Program-made: the position numbers and the translations under genes
Part shown: piece after piece, positions 26,342-36,449 of the stretch
How the letters are laid out: each line of letters opens with the position of its first letter
How positions within the stretch are numbered: position 1 is the first letter of the stretch
Notes under the pieces: generated by a model
The model's input: only the letters and a program-made list of their open reading frames with translations
What the model was told of the DNA's origin: nothing
Database searches by the model: none
Source: Paeniglutamicibacter sp. Y32M11
GTDB taxonomy: Bacteria > Actinomycetota > Actinomycetes > Actinomycetales > Micrococcaceae
Assembly (NCBI RefSeq): GCF_019285735.1
Contig: NZ_CP079107.1
Span: 2,232,001 to 2,296,000, forward strand
Direction of reading: 5' to 3'
Length of the DNA stretch: 64,000 bases

Positions 26342-29089
26342 ATGGACGTGGCTGTAGAGGAACATATTTCTCACATCCGCAGCGGCTTGACTAGCCAGTT
26401 GCCTGACCGAGATCCGGAGGAGACCGCCGAATGGATTGAGTCCTTCGATGATCTGGTCGAAACGCAGGGCACCGAACGTGCCCAATACATTGTTCGTTCA
26501 CTGCTGCAGCGCGCAGGCGCCAAGAGCGTGGGCGTCCCCATGGTCACCACCACGGACTACGTGAACACCATCCCGGTGGACCAGGAACCCGAATTCCCGG
26601 GCGACGAGCAGGTTGAACGTCGCTACCGCGCCTACATGCGCTGGAATGCAGCGGTCATGGTGCACCGCGGCCAGCGCCCCGGAGTTGGTGTTGGTGGCCA
26701 TATTTCCACCTACGCAGGCGCCGCGACCCTGTACGAAGTTGGTTTTAACCACTTCTTCCGCGGCAAGTCACACCCGGGCGGAGGCGACCAGGTCTTCTTC
26801 CAGGGCCACGCGTCCCCCGGAATGTACGCTCGTGCCTTCCTCGAAGGCCGCCTGAGCGAAGACGACATGGACGGATTCCGTCAGGAAAAGTCCCGCGAGG
26901 GTCATGCCTTGCCGTCCTACCCGCACCCGCGTTCGCTTCCTGACTTCTGGGAATTCCCGACCGTGTCCATGGGCATTGGCCCGATGAACGCGATCTACCA
27001 GGCGCAGTCGAACCGCTACCTGCAGAACCGCGGCATCAAGGACACCTCCGACCAGCACGTCTGGGCCTTCCTTGGTGACGGCGAAATGGATGAGCCGGAA
27101 TCTCGTGGCCTGCTTCAGCTTGCCGCGAACGAAAAGCTCGACAACCTCACCTTCGTCGTGAACTGCAACCTGCAGCGCCTCGACGGACCGGTGCGCGGTA
27201 ACGGCAAGATCGTCCAGGAACTTGAAGCCTTCTTCCGCGGTGCGGGCTGGAATGTCATCAAGGTCATCTGGGGACGCGAGTGGGATGCCCTGCTCGACAA
27301 GGACGAAGACAACTCGCTGGTCGACATCATGAACCAGACCCCTGACGGCGATTACCAGACGTACAAGGCCGAAAACGGAGCCTTCGTCCGCGAACACTTC
27401 TTCGGCAAGTCCCCGCAGACCAAGGAATTGGTTGCGGAACTGACCGACGACGAAATCTGGAACCTCAAGCGCGGTGGCCACGATTACCACAAGGTCTTTG
27501 CCGCCTACAAGGCAGCCACCGAGTTCAAGGGCAAGCCGACGGTCATCCTGACCAAGACCGTTAAGGGCTACGGCCTGGGCCCGCACTTCGAGGCTCGTAA
27601 CGCGACGCACCAGATGAAGAAGATGACGCTGGAGGACCTCAAGGCCTTCCGCGATCACCTGCGTATTCCGATCACGGACGAGCAGCTTGAAGCCGACCCG
27701 TACCTGCCTCCGTACTACCGTCCGGAGCAGGACTCGAACGAGTACAAGTACATGATGGAACGCCGTACCGCCCTGGGTGGCTCGGTTCCGTCTCGTCGTG
27801 TGGTCTCCAAGGAAATTCACCTCCCGGAGGACAAGGCCTACGAGGTTGCAGCCCGTGGTTCCGGCAAGCAGCAGGCGGCCACCACCATGGCCTTCGTGCG
27901 CTTGCTCAAGGACTTGATGCGAGATAAGGACTTCGGCAAGCGAGTAGTGCCGATCGTTCCCGATGAATCGCGCACCTTCGGCATGGACTCATTCTTCCCG
28001 ACGGCGAAGATCTACAACCCGGATGGACAGAATTACCTGTCCGTGGACCGCGAACTGGTCTTGGCCTACAAGGAATCCCCGCTGGGTCAGCTGATCCACC
28101 CGGGTATCAACGAGGCCGGCGCCGTGGCCGCCTTCACGGCCGCTGGCACCTCGTACGCAACCCACGACGAACCGTTGATCCCGATCTACGTGTTCTACTC
28201 GATGTTCGGCTTCCAGCGCACCGGAGATGCCTTCTGGGCAGCCGGTGACCAGATGACCCGCGGGTTCATCATGGGCGCCACCGCCGGACGCACCACGCTG
28301 ACCGGTGAGGGCCTGCAGCACGCTGACGGTCATTCCCCGATTCTCGCCTCCACCAACCCGGCAGTCGTTACCTACGACCCGGCCTATGGATACGAGATCG
28401 GTCACATCATGAAGGCCGGCCTGGAACGCATGTACGGCGGCAAGCATGAGGACCCGAACGTGATGTACTACATCACGATCTACAACGAGCCGTACCAGCA
28501 GCCCAAGGAACCGGAGAACTTGGACGTTGCCGGCATCCTCGGTGGCATCTACCTGGTCTCCCCTGCCAAGGTTGACGGACCGCGCGCGCAGTTGCTCGCT
28601 TCGGGCGTTTCCGTGCCGTGGACCATCGAGGCTCAGCGCTTGCTGGCCGAGGACTGGGGCGTATCGGCAGATGTTTGGTCGGTCACTTCGTGGAACGAAC
28701 TGCGCCGCGACGGCCTCGCTTGCGAGGAAGAAGCATTCATGAACCCGGGCGCCGAGGTACGCGTTCCATTTGTGACTCAGCAGCTCGCCGGCGCCACCGG
28801 CCCGATTGTTGCCGTCACCGATTACATGAAGGCCGTGCCGGACCAGATCCGCCAGTTTGTGCCCAACGAGTTCGCCACCCTGGGCGCCGACGGTTTCGGT
28901 TTCTCCGATACCCGAGCCGCTGCACGCCGATTCTTCAAGATCGACGCGCACTCGGTGGTAGTTCGCACACTGCAGATGCTCGCCAAGCGTGGCGAAGTAG
29001 ACGCATCCGTACCAGCAGCTGCCTTCGCCAAGTACAAGCTTGACGAAGTCAGCGCCGGCACCAGCGGCAATGCGGGCGGCGACGCCTAG
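26342..29089 (+). CDS. aceE: Pyruvate dehydrogenase E1 component (single-chain AceE)
   Basis: A 915-residue thiamine-diphosphate enzyme that decarboxylates pyruvate and passes the acetyl group to the E2 lipoyl domain. The ThDP/Mg motif is [10 protein letters not shown] with Asn in [38 protein letters not shown] and [20 protein letters not shown] are typical of homodimeric E1 (AceE), not the alpha/beta type. Length is normal for actinobacteria. ATG follows GAGGAGA directly. It is upstream of the fatty-acid synthesis cluster that uses its acetyl-CoA, with a terminator between. E2 and E3 genes are outside the window. Confidence 0.97.
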   Translation: MDVAVEEHISHIRSGLTSQLPDRDPEETAEWIESFDDLVETQGTERAQYIVRSLLQRAGAKSVGVPMVTTTDYVNTIPVDQEPEFPGDEQVERRYRAYMRWNAAVMVHRGQRPGVGVGGHISTYAGAATLYEVGFNHFFRGKSHPGGGDQVFFQGHASPGMYARAFLEGRLSEDDMDGFRQEKSREGHALPSYPHPRSLPDFWEFPTVSMGIGPMNAIYQAQSNRYLQNRGIKDTSDQHVWAFLGDGEMDEPESRGLLQLAANEKLDNLTFVVNCNLQRLDGPVRGNGKIVQELEAFFRGAGWNVIKVIWGREWDALLDKDEDNSLVDIMNQTPDGDYQTYKAENGAFVREHFFGKSPQTKELVAELTDDEIWNLKRGGHDYHKVFAAYKAATEFKGKPTVILTKTVKGYGLGPHFEARNATHQMKKMTLEDLKAFRDHLRIPITDEQLEADPYLPPYYRPEQDSNEYKYMMERRTALGGSVPSRRVVSKEIHLPEDKAYEVAARGSGKQQAATTMAFVRLLKDLMRDKDFGKRVVPIVPDESRTFGMDSFFPTAKIYNPDGQNYLSVDRELVLAYKESPLGQLIHPGINEAGAVAAFTAAGTSYATHDEPLIPIYVFYSMFGFQRTGDAFWAAGDQMTRGFIMGATAGRTTLTGEGLQHADGHSPILASTNPAVVTYDPAYGYEIGHIMKAGLERMYGGKHEDPNVMYYITIYNEPYQQPKEPENLDVAGILGGIYLVSPAKVDGPRAQLLASGVSVPWTIEAQRLLAEDWGVSADVWSVTSWNELRRDGLACEEEAFMNPGAEVRVPFVTQQLAGATGPIVAVTDYMKAVPDQIRQFVPNEFATLGADGFGFSDTRAAARRFFKIDAHSVVVRTLQMLAKRGEVDASVPAAAFAKYKLDEVSAGTSGNAGGDA

Positions 29090-29110
29090 CCACTGACGGC
29101 TACCAAAATT

Positions 29111-29162
29111 GGCGGTGGCGTGGTTCTCCCCTGACGGGGAATCCACGCCACCGCCTTTTTAA
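29111..29162 (+). terminator. Rho-independent terminator after aceE
   Basis: A 13-base perfect stem GGCGGTGGCGTGG (29111-29123) with CCACGCCACCGCC (29143-29155), then TTTTTAAA. Twenty-one bases after the aceE stop. Confidence 0.93.
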
Positions 29163-29340
29163 ACCCCCGAAATGCGAATTTTCCTTCCGGTAGATCGACT
29201 GGCCTTGATCGATCAGTGGACGACACGCTAGTGATGCGACCCACAATGCTTTCCCGGCCGCGTTCGCGACGGTAGCTCCGCGCTCGTTGTACGAAGTCTA
29301 CAAAATAGTTCACTGGCTCGATGATGCGTATGCTCGTTCC

Positions 29341-30606
29341 ATGAGTAATGAGCAAACGTCGAATTCAACACAAAGGATTCGACCATTCCGGCAAGCAAAA
29401 GCGAGCCCGGAAACCCTCAAACGGCTCAAACAGCATTTGGGCGTCCTGTCCACCGTGGCACTAAAACACCTTGATCAGTCACTGCCCTGGTATCGGGGTC
29501 TACTTCCCGAAGAACGCGCAGCCCTCGGTCTCGTGGCGCAAAAGGGAATTGCCTCCTTTGTTTCTTGGTACGAGCGACCCACCACCTCACCCCAGTGGGT
29601 GCTTAACGACGTTTTCGGCGCGGCTCCCACGGAGCTCACCCGTTCGATCAGCCTGCAAAAGGCACTCCAACTGATTCGCACCATCGTGGAAGTTGTTGAG
29701 TCTCAGGTTCCGGACATCGCACCGGAGGCCGAACACACACAATTGCGCGAGGCAGTGTTGCGCTATTCGCGAGAGGTCGCCTTTGCCGCAGCTGACGTTT
29801 ATGCCCGAGCCGCGGAGACCCGGGGCGCCTGGGATTCACGCCTCGAGGCACTGGTGGTGGATGCGGTGATGCGCGGCGAATCGCAGGATTCCCTGCGCTC
29901 ACGCATTGCCGCGGTCGGGTGGAAATCTCACGAAAACATCCTCGTGATGATTGGTGCCACCCCCGCTTCTTCACAGGTGGGATTTGTGAGTGAACTCCGT
30001 CGAGCCGCCGCACGATATGCCCGCGACTCCCTGGTAGGTGTCCACGGCGAACGGGCGATTCTGATGCTCGGTGGTGTGGAGGCGGACCGTGCCGGCCTCG
30101 ATCGGCTGGCTTCCTTCTTCGGTGACGGACCGGTGGTTTACAGCCCCCTGGCTCCCACCCTCAAAGAGGCCTCGACCTGCGCGAAGGCAGCTTTTGCAGG
30201 GATCGCTGCGGCCAAGGCCTGGCCACTTGCTCCGCGGCCCGTGGACGCGGACGATCTGTGGCCCGAACGTGTCATGAACAACGACGTGGAGGCCCGCCAA
30301 GCCCTAGTCGCCGGGATCTTCAACCCGCTCATTAAGGCCGGCAACGGTTTACTTGAAACACTCTCGAGCTACCTTTCACTCGGTCATTCGCTGGAAGGCA
30401 CGGCACGTGAGCTCTTTGTCCACGCCAACACCGTGCGCTACCGACTCAAACGAGTATGCGACGTAACGGGGTGGGATCCGCTGGTGCCGCGTGAAGCCTT
30501 TGTGCTCCAAACCGCCTTGGTCGTCGGTCGTTTGGATACCGAAACGTCGGAAAACATGCCCGAAACGCGGCAGGCGGTGCCACGGAAGGCCTCAACCGCC
30601 TTGTAG
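29341..30606 (+). CDS. fasR: FasR-like (PucR/CdaR-type) activator of fatty-acid synthesis
   Basis: A 421-residue regulator. The C-terminus carries a helix-turn-helix of the PucR/CdaR kind: LSLGHSLEGTARELFVHANT followed by VRYRLKRVCDVTGWDP. The N-terminal part includes SLPWYRGLLPEERAALGLVA and a GGDEF-like middle remnant. ATG at 29341 is preferred over 29287, since MSNEQTSN starts a normal leader. It lies 77 bases before fabD on the same strand, the place where Streptomyces FasR, an activator of the fab operon, is found; family and location agree, so the same role is inferred here. Confidence 0.84.
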   Translation: MSNEQTSNSTQRIRPFRQAKASPETLKRLKQHLGVLSTVALKHLDQSLPWYRGLLPEERAALGLVAQKGIASFVSWYERPTTSPQWVLNDVFGAAPTELTRSISLQKALQLIRTIVEVVESQVPDIAPEAEHTQLREAVLRYSREVAFAAADVYARAAETRGAWDSRLEALVVDAVMRGESQDSLRSRIAAVGWKSHENILVMIGATPASSQVGFVSELRRAAARYARDSLVGVHGERAILMLGGVEADRAGLDRLASFFGDGPVVYSPLAPTLKEASTCAKAAFAGIAAAKAWPLAPRPVDADDLWPERVMNNDVEARQALVAGIFNPLIKAGNGLLETLSSYLSLGHSLEGTARELFVHANTVRYRLKRVCDVTGWDPLVPREAFVLQTALVVGRLDTETSENMPETRQAVPRKASTAL

Positions 30607-30683
30607 ACTTCCTACAAAACCATGCCGTCAAGTCGGTGTGCGAAATCAGCCGTCGCGAGCAATATCTTTGGAAAGCTGGAATA

Positions 30684-31607
30684 GTGCTAGCAATCGTGTG
30701 CCCTGGACAGGGCTCCCAGACCCCCGGATTCCTTTCTCCGTGGCTTGAAGTTCCCGGTGTTTCCGAACACCTGGCAGAACTTTCCGCCATCACGGAGCGC
30801 GACCTGACCGCCCATGGGACGGTCTCCGATGAAGAGACCATCAAGGACACGGCGGTGGCCCAGCCATTAATCGTGGCCGCCGGCCTGATCGCGGCCCGAG
30901 CGCTGTTCGGCGATTCACTGCCGCAGAATTCGATCGTTGCGGGACACTCGGTTGGAGAGATCACTGCAACCGCCTTAGCCGGAGCCCTTTCCGAACAAGA
31001 CGCGATGGTCTTCGTGCGTGAACGCGCTAATGCCATGGCGCTGGCCGCCGCAGCAACCCCCACCGGCATGGCTGCCGTCTTGGGCGGTGACGCTGAGGAA
31101 GTCAACGCGGCCATCCTGGCCGCCGGACTCAGCCCGGCCAACGCTAACGGCGGTGGACAGATTGTTGCCGCTGGCACGCTGGAGCAGATTGCAGCATTTG
31201 CCGCCAATCCTCCGGCCAAGGCTCGAGTCATTCCGCTGAAGGTTGCCGGAGCATTCCACACCCACCACATGGCCCCGGCCGTTACCGTGCTTGAGGAACT
31301 TTCCGATTCCTTGGTTGCCAATGACCCGTCCACCCCGTTGCTCTCTAACTTTGATGGACAGCCGGTAGCCGACGGTACTGCGAACCTGGCTTCGCTGGTC
31401 GCGCAGGTTTCACGCCCGGTCCGCTGGGATTTGTGCATGGAACAACTCGCGGCACAGGGCGTCACCGGCATCATTGAGTTGCCGCCGGCCGGAACTCTCG
31501 TGGGCCTTGCCCGTCGCGGCTTGAAGGGCATCCCCACCCTCGCGCTGAAGTCCCCCGAAGATCTCGAAGCCGCTCGCGCCTTCGTGCTCGAACATACCCA
31601 AGCATAG
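30684..31607 (+). CDS. fabD: Malonyl-CoA:ACP transacylase
   Basis: A 307-residue enzyme moving malonyl from CoA to acyl carrier protein. GQGSQ (VCPGQGSQTPGF) near the start, nucleophile Ser in VAGHSVGEI, and catalytic His in AGAFHTHHM are all present; Arg in FVRERANAM binds the malonyl carboxylate. GTG at 30684 (VLAIVCPGQGSQ) is preferred to 30636, as the family starts a few residues before the GQGSQ loop. It leads the fabD-fabH-acpP-fabF cluster. Confidence 0.95.
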   Translation: MLAIVCPGQGSQTPGFLSPWLEVPGVSEHLAELSAITERDLTAHGTVSDEETIKDTAVAQPLIVAAGLIAARALFGDSLPQNSIVAGHSVGEITATALAGALSEQDAMVFVRERANAMALAAAATPTGMAAVLGGDAEEVNAAILAAGLSPANANGGGQIVAAGTLEQIAAFAANPPAKARVIPLKVAGAFHTHHMAPAVTVLEELSDSLVANDPSTPLLSNFDGQPVADGTANLASLVAQVSRPVRWDLCMEQLAAQGVTGIIELPPAGTLVGLARRGLKGIPTLALKSPEDLEAARAFVLEHTQA

Positions 31608-31621
31608 GAAGTCCCCGAATC

Positions 31622-32677
31622 ATGACTGCAGTGATGAATCAGACCACGGCTCGCGAATTCAGCCGCATCCACGGTGTGGGATCATTCCGCCCAGACGTCG
31701 TTGTCACCAACGAGGACGTTTGCCAGTGGATCGACTCCTCGGATGAGTGGATCCAGCAGCGTACCGGAATTGTGACTCGGACCCGCGCCGATGCTAATAC
31801 TTCGCTGCTGGACATGGCTGAGGGAGCCGCACGTTCGGCGCTGGCCTCGGCCGGGATTGAAGCCAGCCAGCTTGGTGCCGTCATCATCTCGACCGTGACC
31901 TTCCCGTACGCCACCCCGTCGGCCGCATCTGCCTTGGCCGATCGCATTGGTGCCACCCCGGCACCGGCGTTCGACATCTCCGCCGCCTGCGCCGGCTACT
32001 GCTACGGCGTCGCCCAGGCCGATGCGCTGGTGCGTTCCGGTATGGCCGAGTATGTCCTGGTCGTTGGCGCCGAAAAGCTCTCGGACGTCATCGACAACCA
32101 CGAGCGCACCATTTCCTTCCTGCTGGGCGACGGCGCAGGCGCCGTCATCATTGGTCCCTCGGACATCCCCGGCATCTCCCCCTCGGTATGGGGCTCGGAC
32201 GGCTCAAAGTGGAACGCCATCGGCATGACCCACTCACAGCTTGACCTGCGCGATGCTGTCCTGCAGGCCGAGTCGTCCCCGGAAGGCGCCTCCCTGATGG
32301 CGGCCACCGAGGCCACGCTGTGGCCGACCCTGCGCCAAGATGGCCAAACGGTCTTCCGTTGGGCAGTATGGGAAATGGCCAAGATGGCCAAGCTTGCGCT
32401 GGAGAAGGCCGGCCTCACCGCCGCCGATCTTGCCGCATTCATCCCCCACCAGGCCAACATGCGCATCATCGATGAGATGGCCAAGCAGCTCAAGCTCCCC
32501 GAGTCTGTGGTTATCGCCCGCGATATCGCCACGAGTGGTAACACCTCGGCTGCTTCCATCCCCATGGCCATGGACCGTCTGCTCACGGAGAACCCCGAGC
32601 TTTCCGGTGGATTCGCTCTGCAAATTGGATTTGGCGCCGGGCTTGTCTTTGGCGCTCAGGTTGTTGTCCTGCCCTAG
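31622..32677 (+). CDS. fabH: 3-oxoacyl-ACP synthase III
   Basis: A 351-residue initiating condensing enzyme that joins an acyl-CoA primer and malonyl-ACP. Catalytic Cys is in DISAACAGYCYG, His in FIPHQANMRI, Asn in ATSGNTSAASIP. ATG at 31622 follows AGGAAGT; fabD ends 14 bases before. In branched-chain actinobacteria FabH prefers branched primers; that preference here is inference. Confidence 0.96.
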   Translation: MTAVMNQTTAREFSRIHGVGSFRPDVVVTNEDVCQWIDSSDEWIQQRTGIVTRTRADANTSLLDMAEGAARSALASAGIEASQLGAVIISTVTFPYATPSAASALADRIGATPAPAFDISAACAGYCYGVAQADALVRSGMAEYVLVVGAEKLSDVIDNHERTISFLLGDGAGAVIIGPSDIPGISPSVWGSDGSKWNAIGMTHSQLDLRDAVLQAESSPEGASLMAATEATLWPTLRQDGQTVFRWAVWEMAKMAKLALEKAGLTAADLAAFIPHQANMRIIDEMAKQLKLPESVVIARDIATSGNTSAASIPMAMDRLLTENPELSGGFALQIGFGAGLVFGAQVVVLP

Positions 32678-32775
32678 GCTTTAGTCTCAGGGATTCAACC
32701 CATCATTCGGACCGCGCACCTGTGGTCCGCATAGTCGTCGGGCTTGTTACCGGCAAACATAGAAAAGGAGCCATC

Positions 32776-33021
32776 ATGGCTAGCAACGAAGAGATTCTGG
32801 CCGGCTTGGCCGAGATCGTCAACGAAGAGACCGGTCTGGAGACCGAAGCTGTTGAAATGGACAAGTCCTTCACCGAGGATCTGGACATCGACTCCATCTC
32901 GATGATGACCATCGTCGTCAACGCCGAAGAAAAGTTCGACGTGAAGATCCCGGACGAAGAGGTCAAGAACCTTAAGACCGTTGCAGATGCAGTGAACTTC
33001 ATCGCTGCTGCACAGGCCTAA
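32776..33021 (+). CDS. acpP: Acyl carrier protein
   Basis: An 81-residue acidic protein that carries growing acyl chains on phosphopantetheine. The attachment Ser is in EDLDIDSISMM (DSI instead of the usual DSL). ATG at 32776 (MASNEEILAGLAEIV) has AAAGGAG seven bases before. It lies 98 bases after fabH and is followed by a long hairpin before fabF, which would let this small abundant protein be made at a level different from the enzymes around it. Confidence 0.96.
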   Translation: MASNEEILAGLAEIVNEETGLETEAVEMDKSFTEDLDIDSISMMTIVVNAEEKFDVKIPDEEVKNLKTVADAVNFIAAAQA

Positions 33022-33037
33022 GTCTGGTCTTTGATGC

Positions 33038-33089
33038 ATGCTCCCCTTGGAAGGGGTTCTCGTAACGGGCGCACCTTCCAAGGGAGCAT
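33038..33089 (+). promoter_or_regulatory. Long hairpin between acpP and fabF
   Basis: ATGCTCCCCTTGGAAGG (33038-33054) pairs with CCTTCCAAGGGAGCAT (33074-33089) with one bulged base and a 19-base loop; no T-run follows. It begins 17 bases after the acpP stop. It could be a leaky terminator or a 3' stabiliser for acpP mRNA inside the operon. Structure is seen; function is inferred. Confidence 0.6.
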
Positions 33090-33272
33090 CATCGCCGCTT
33101 AATTTTCTAGTTGGTGCGGGCGCTATGCCCACCAATTCGTTTTGTCGGTTTAGTCACCGAACCCTAATTTTACGATCCAATCCGGAAACGGTGCTGTTGT
33201 CACCGGATCCGATGCTAGGATTCCCAGCTAGCTTCGCTAGCCGTTTCGTCCCACCCAGTAGAGAGTTTCAAC

Positions 33273-34511
33273 ATGGCCCGCAAAGTTGTTATCACCGGCC
33301 TTGGTGCCACCACCCCGATCGGCGGAGACGTCCCGACCCTGTGGGCCAACGCGCTCAAGGGTGTCTCGGGCGCCCACACCCTGCCCGATGAGTGGGTTGA
33401 AACCTACAACCTGCCCGTGAAGTTCGCTGCCAAGGCTTCGACTCCGGCCTCCGAGGTACTGTCCCGCGTTGAAATGAAGCGCATGGACCCCTCCACCCAG
33501 TTCGCTGTGGTTGCTGCTCGCGAGGCTTGGAAGGATTCGGGTATCGAGGAAGTTGACCACGACCGTTTGGCCGTTGCCTTCGCCACGGGTATTGGCGGGG
33601 TCTGGACCTTGCTCGATGCCTGGGACACCTTGAAGGAAAAGGGCCCGCGCCGCGTCCTGCCGATGACGGTACCGATGCTGATGCCCAATGGCCCTGCCGC
33701 GGCTGTTTCCTTGGACCTCGGTGCCCGCGCCGGAGCACACACTCCAGTTTCTGCTTGTGCCTCGGGAACCGAAGCCATGCACATTGGACTGGAATTGATC
33801 CGTTCGGGCAAGGCTGATGTTGTGGTGTGTGGTGGCGCCGAGGCTGCCATCCACCCGATGCCGATGGCATCCTTCGCTGCCATGCAGGCGCTGTCCAAGC
33901 GCAATGACGACCCGGAGCATGCTTCGCGTCCGTACGATATTGACCGTGATGGCTTTGTCATGGGTGAGGGCGCCGGCGCTCTGGTCCTCGAGGCCGAGGA
34001 ACACGCCATCGCGCGTGGCGCAACCATCTACGCCGAGTTGGCTGGCACCTCGGTCACGGCCGATGCTTACCACATCACCGCGCCGGACCCGCAGGGCTTG
34101 GGCGCAACTCGCGCATTGAAGGCTGCCATGTTTGACGGTCTGATTCAGCCCGAGGACGTGGTGCACGTTAACGCGCACGCCACCTCCACCCCGGTTGGCG
34201 ACAAGCCGGAATACACCGCGCTGCGTGCGGCACTGGGATCGCACCTGGACAACGTCTGTGTCTCCGCCACCAAGTCCCAGATGGGTCACCTGCTGGGTGC
34301 CTCGGGCGCGGTTGAGTCGGTATTGTCCGTACTGGCCGTTTACCACCGCAAGGCTCCGGTCACCATCAACCTGGAGAACCAGGATCCGGAAATCCCGTTG
34401 GATGTTGTTGTGGGCACGCCCCGCGAACTTCCGCAGGGCTCCATCGTTGCGCTGAACAACTCGTTCGGTTTCGGTGGACACAACGCCGTGGTGGCCATCC
34501 GCAGCGTCTAA
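33273..34511 (+). CDS. fabF: 3-oxoacyl-ACP synthase II
   Basis: A 412-residue elongating condensing enzyme. The start ARKVVITGLGATTPIG is typical; the Cys-His-His triad lies in TPVSACASGTEAM, VNAHATSTPVGD and KSQMGHLLGASGAVE; GFGGHNA closes the fold. ATG at 33273 follows GTAGAGAG. It lies 251 bases after acpP, a gap that holds a hairpin and perhaps its own promoter. Last gene of the fab cluster, followed by a strong terminator. Confidence 0.97.
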   Translation: MARKVVITGLGATTPIGGDVPTLWANALKGVSGAHTLPDEWVETYNLPVKFAAKASTPASEVLSRVEMKRMDPSTQFAVVAAREAWKDSGIEEVDHDRLAVAFATGIGGVWTLLDAWDTLKEKGPRRVLPMTVPMLMPNGPAAAVSLDLGARAGAHTPVSACASGTEAMHIGLELIRSGKADVVVCGGAEAAIHPMPMASFAAMQALSKRNDDPEHASRPYDIDRDGFVMGEGAGALVLEAEEHAIARGATIYAELAGTSVTADAYHITAPDPQGLGATRALKAAMFDGLIQPEDVVHVNAHATSTPVGDKPEYTALRAALGSHLDNVCVSATKSQMGHLLGASGAVESVLSVLAVYHRKAPVTINLENQDPEIPLDVVVGTPRELPQGSIVALNNSFGFGGHNAVVAIRSV

Positions 34512-34540
34512 GTCACAGGTTCAGGGCGCACCTGAACGCC

Positions 34541-34590
34541 AATGAGTCGGGGCCAGCAGTGAAAACTGCTGGCCCCGACTCATTTTTTGT
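34541..34590 (+). terminator. Rho-independent terminator after fabF
   Basis: A 20-base perfect stem AATGAGTCGGGGCCAGCAGT (34541-34560) with its complement at 34565-34584, followed by TTTTTT. It is symmetric enough to work for the convergent DUF3145 gene too, though that lies 170 bases further. Confidence 0.94.
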
Positions 34591-34757
34591 TACTGCAGCT
34601 TTTGTGTCGCCAACCGGATCGCTCAGGATGGAGGGAAACCCCACAAGGAGATATTTCAGCCGGTGATAAATCTACCCGTTGGTCTCTCCACTAGTTGCGA
34701 TGTTTTAATGCGATGTTTGCGGATCTCACATCGAGGTGCTGAGAAAAGATGTTGGTC

Positions 34758-35261
34758 TTAGATCACCTGATGCAGCCAACGCACCGGAGCGCCTTCTGCT
34801 GCATAGCGGAAGGGCTCGAGTTCTTCGTCCCAGGCCTCACCCAGTGCGATGGAGAGTTCCTGATAAACAATGGCAGGATCTCCGGCGCCCTTTTCGTAGG
34901 CCCAACGGATGCGTTCTTCGGAAACCATGATGTTTCCGGCCGCGTCGGTGGTGCCGTGGAAGATGCCCAGTTCGGGGGTGTGTGACCAACGACTGGAGTC
35001 AACGCCTGGGCTGGCTTCCTCGGTTACCTCGTAACGCAGGTGAGCCCAGCCTCGAAGTGCGGACGTCAAAAGTGCACCGGTCCCGGGTTTCCCGGTCCAG
35101 TTCACTTCGGCCCGGGACATGCCCGGGGCGGCGTTCTGCTCCGTCCAGTGCAAATCGGTCCGCTGGTCAACAACGGAACCGATCGCCCATTCGATGTGCG
35201 GGCACAACGCTGAGGGGGCTGAGTGTACGAAAAGTACGCCCCTGGTCAGTACGTCAGACAT
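34758..35261 (-). CDS. DUF3145 family protein
   Basis: A 167-residue cytosolic protein of an actinobacteria-specific family with no known function. Start MSDVLTRGVLFVHSAPSALC, then HIEWAIGSVV, WAHLRYEVTEEASPGVD, GIFHGTTDAAGNIMV and FRYAAEGAPVRWLHQVI are family blocks. ATG at 35261 follows AGGAAAGC. It is convergent with fabF; I recall the same neighbour in other actinobacteria, which hints at a link with lipid metabolism but proves nothing. Confidence 0.87.
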   Translation of the reverse strand: MSDVLTRGVLFVHSAPSALCPHIEWAIGSVVDQRTDLHWTEQNAAPGMSRAEVNWTGKPGTGALLTSALRGWAHLRYEVTEEASPGVDSSRWSHTPELGIFHGTTDAAGNIMVSEERIRWAYEKGAGDPAIVYQELSIALGEAWDEELEPFRYAAEGAPVRWLHQVI

Positions 35262-35396
35262 GCTTTCCTCCGATGAGCTGTTGTTACGTCTTCCCCAACG
35301 TCAACAGGCACCAATCCGGAATGTTGCTAGTCCTCTTTAGTATTCTCCACGATTATACGACGTTCGGCCAGCGGTTTCCCATCAAGTCTTCCGTCG

Positions 35397-36380
35397 CTAT
35401 GCCCGCGGATGGGCTTTTTGGTAGCTGTCCTTGAGTCGTTCCACCGAGACATGTGTGTAAAGCTGCGTTGTGGCCAGCGAGGAATGGCCCAGAATCTCCT
35501 GGACCGCACGAAGATCCGCACCTCGGTCCAACAAGTGTGTCGCCGCCGTGTGGCGTAAAGCGTGAGGTCCGCGAGCAGCGGTGTCCCCCAGTGCTTCAAG
35601 GGCATCCGCGACCACTTGGCGGGCTTGGCGCGCATCCAGGCGCCCTCCGCGCGAACCCAGCAGCAGGGCTGTACCGGATCGATCGCTACGTAACACCGGT
35701 CGCGCTCGACGAAGCCAATCATCAATCGCGTGCAGAGCCGGTTGCCCAAAGGGGACGGTACGTTCCTTGTTTCCCTTGCCGATCACTCGCAGGGTTCTCC
35801 GGTCCAAATCCAGATCGTTGATATCTAAGGAGACCAGCTCTCCCACTCGAATGGCCGTGGCGTACAGCAGTTCCAAGATCAGCTTGTTCCTATCGGCGAG
35901 CGCGAGCTGTTCGAGGCTGGGTTCGGAGTTTTTGCCCTCGGATTGCGGGGGTGCTGGAGCAGTGAGTTGAAAGATGCGTTCTATTTGGTTGTTTTGCAGG
36001 ATGTGCGGTAGACGGTGTTCGCGTTTGGGTGATTGCAGGCGGATCGCTGGGTTGGTCTGGATGAAGTTTTCGCGTACTGCCCAACTGAGGAAGCTGCGGA
36101 TGGTGGCGGAGCGTCGGGCGAGGGTTGCTCGGGCGAGTCCGGTCTCTTGCAATTCCATGAGCCAGGAGCGCAGGAGCGTGAGGTCTAGGCCGGCAAGGTT
36201 GCTGGCGCCGCGTGGGATGGCGTAGGCGTAGAGATTGGTGATGTCGCTTGAGTAGGCGCGGAGCGTATGTTCGCTGCGTTCTCGTTCTAGCTCCATGTAG
36301 CGCAGGAAGCCCTTGTGGGCGCTGTTGAGCTCGGCGGGGATCTCTACGGCTTCGCTTTTTTGTTCGATTGGCTCTGGCAC
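35397..36380 (-). CDS. xerC: Tyrosine recombinase XerC
   Basis: A 327-residue recombinase that resolves chromosome dimers at dif together with XerD. The SAM-like N-terminal domain includes FLRYMELERERSEHTLRAYS. Catalytic residues are seen in ATAIRVGELVSL (Arg), HALRHTAATHLL (His, Arg), LGHSSLATTQLYTHV (His, Tyr). It has an insert of about 20 residues (PAPPQSEGKNSEPS region) before the catalytic core. Gene order dprA-xerC matches the actinobacterial backbone, so it is the housekeeping enzyme, not an element integrase. Top-strand base composition changes sharply in mid-gene near 35950. Confidence 0.93.
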   Translation of the reverse strand: MPEPIEQKSEAVEIPAELNSAHKGFLRYMELERERSEHTLRAYSSDITNLYAYAIPRGASNLAGLDLTLLRSWLMELQETGLARATLARRSATIRSFLSWAVRENFIQTNPAIRLQSPKREHRLPHILQNNQIERIFQLTAPAPPQSEGKNSEPSLEQLALADRNKLILELLYATAIRVGELVSLDINDLDLDRRTLRVIGKGNKERTVPFGQPALHAIDDWLRRARPVLRSDRSGTALLLGSRGGRLDARQARQVVADALEALGDTAARGPHALRHTAATHLLDRGADLRAVQEILGHSSLATTQLYTHVSVERLKDSYQKAHPRA

Positions 36381-36449
36381 GTATCCACTCTCTCCCCCAG
36401 CATGCTTCGTGCAATGGAGCCACGCCGGTTGCCTCGTGGGTTCTGGGAT

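Noticed and set aside
26768-29146. Two long minus-strand frames within aceE
   Set aside because: Antisense shadows of aceE with His/Val/Gly-rich nonsense composition.
30446-34481. Long minus-strand frames opposite fabD and fabF
   Set aside because: Antisense shadows; no start sites or domain patterns, while the plus strand codes an intact fab cluster.
35397-36380. Element-type integrase or prophage mark
   Set aside because: Gene order with dprA and the intact XerC pattern mark it as the housekeeping recombinase; no phage genes nearby.
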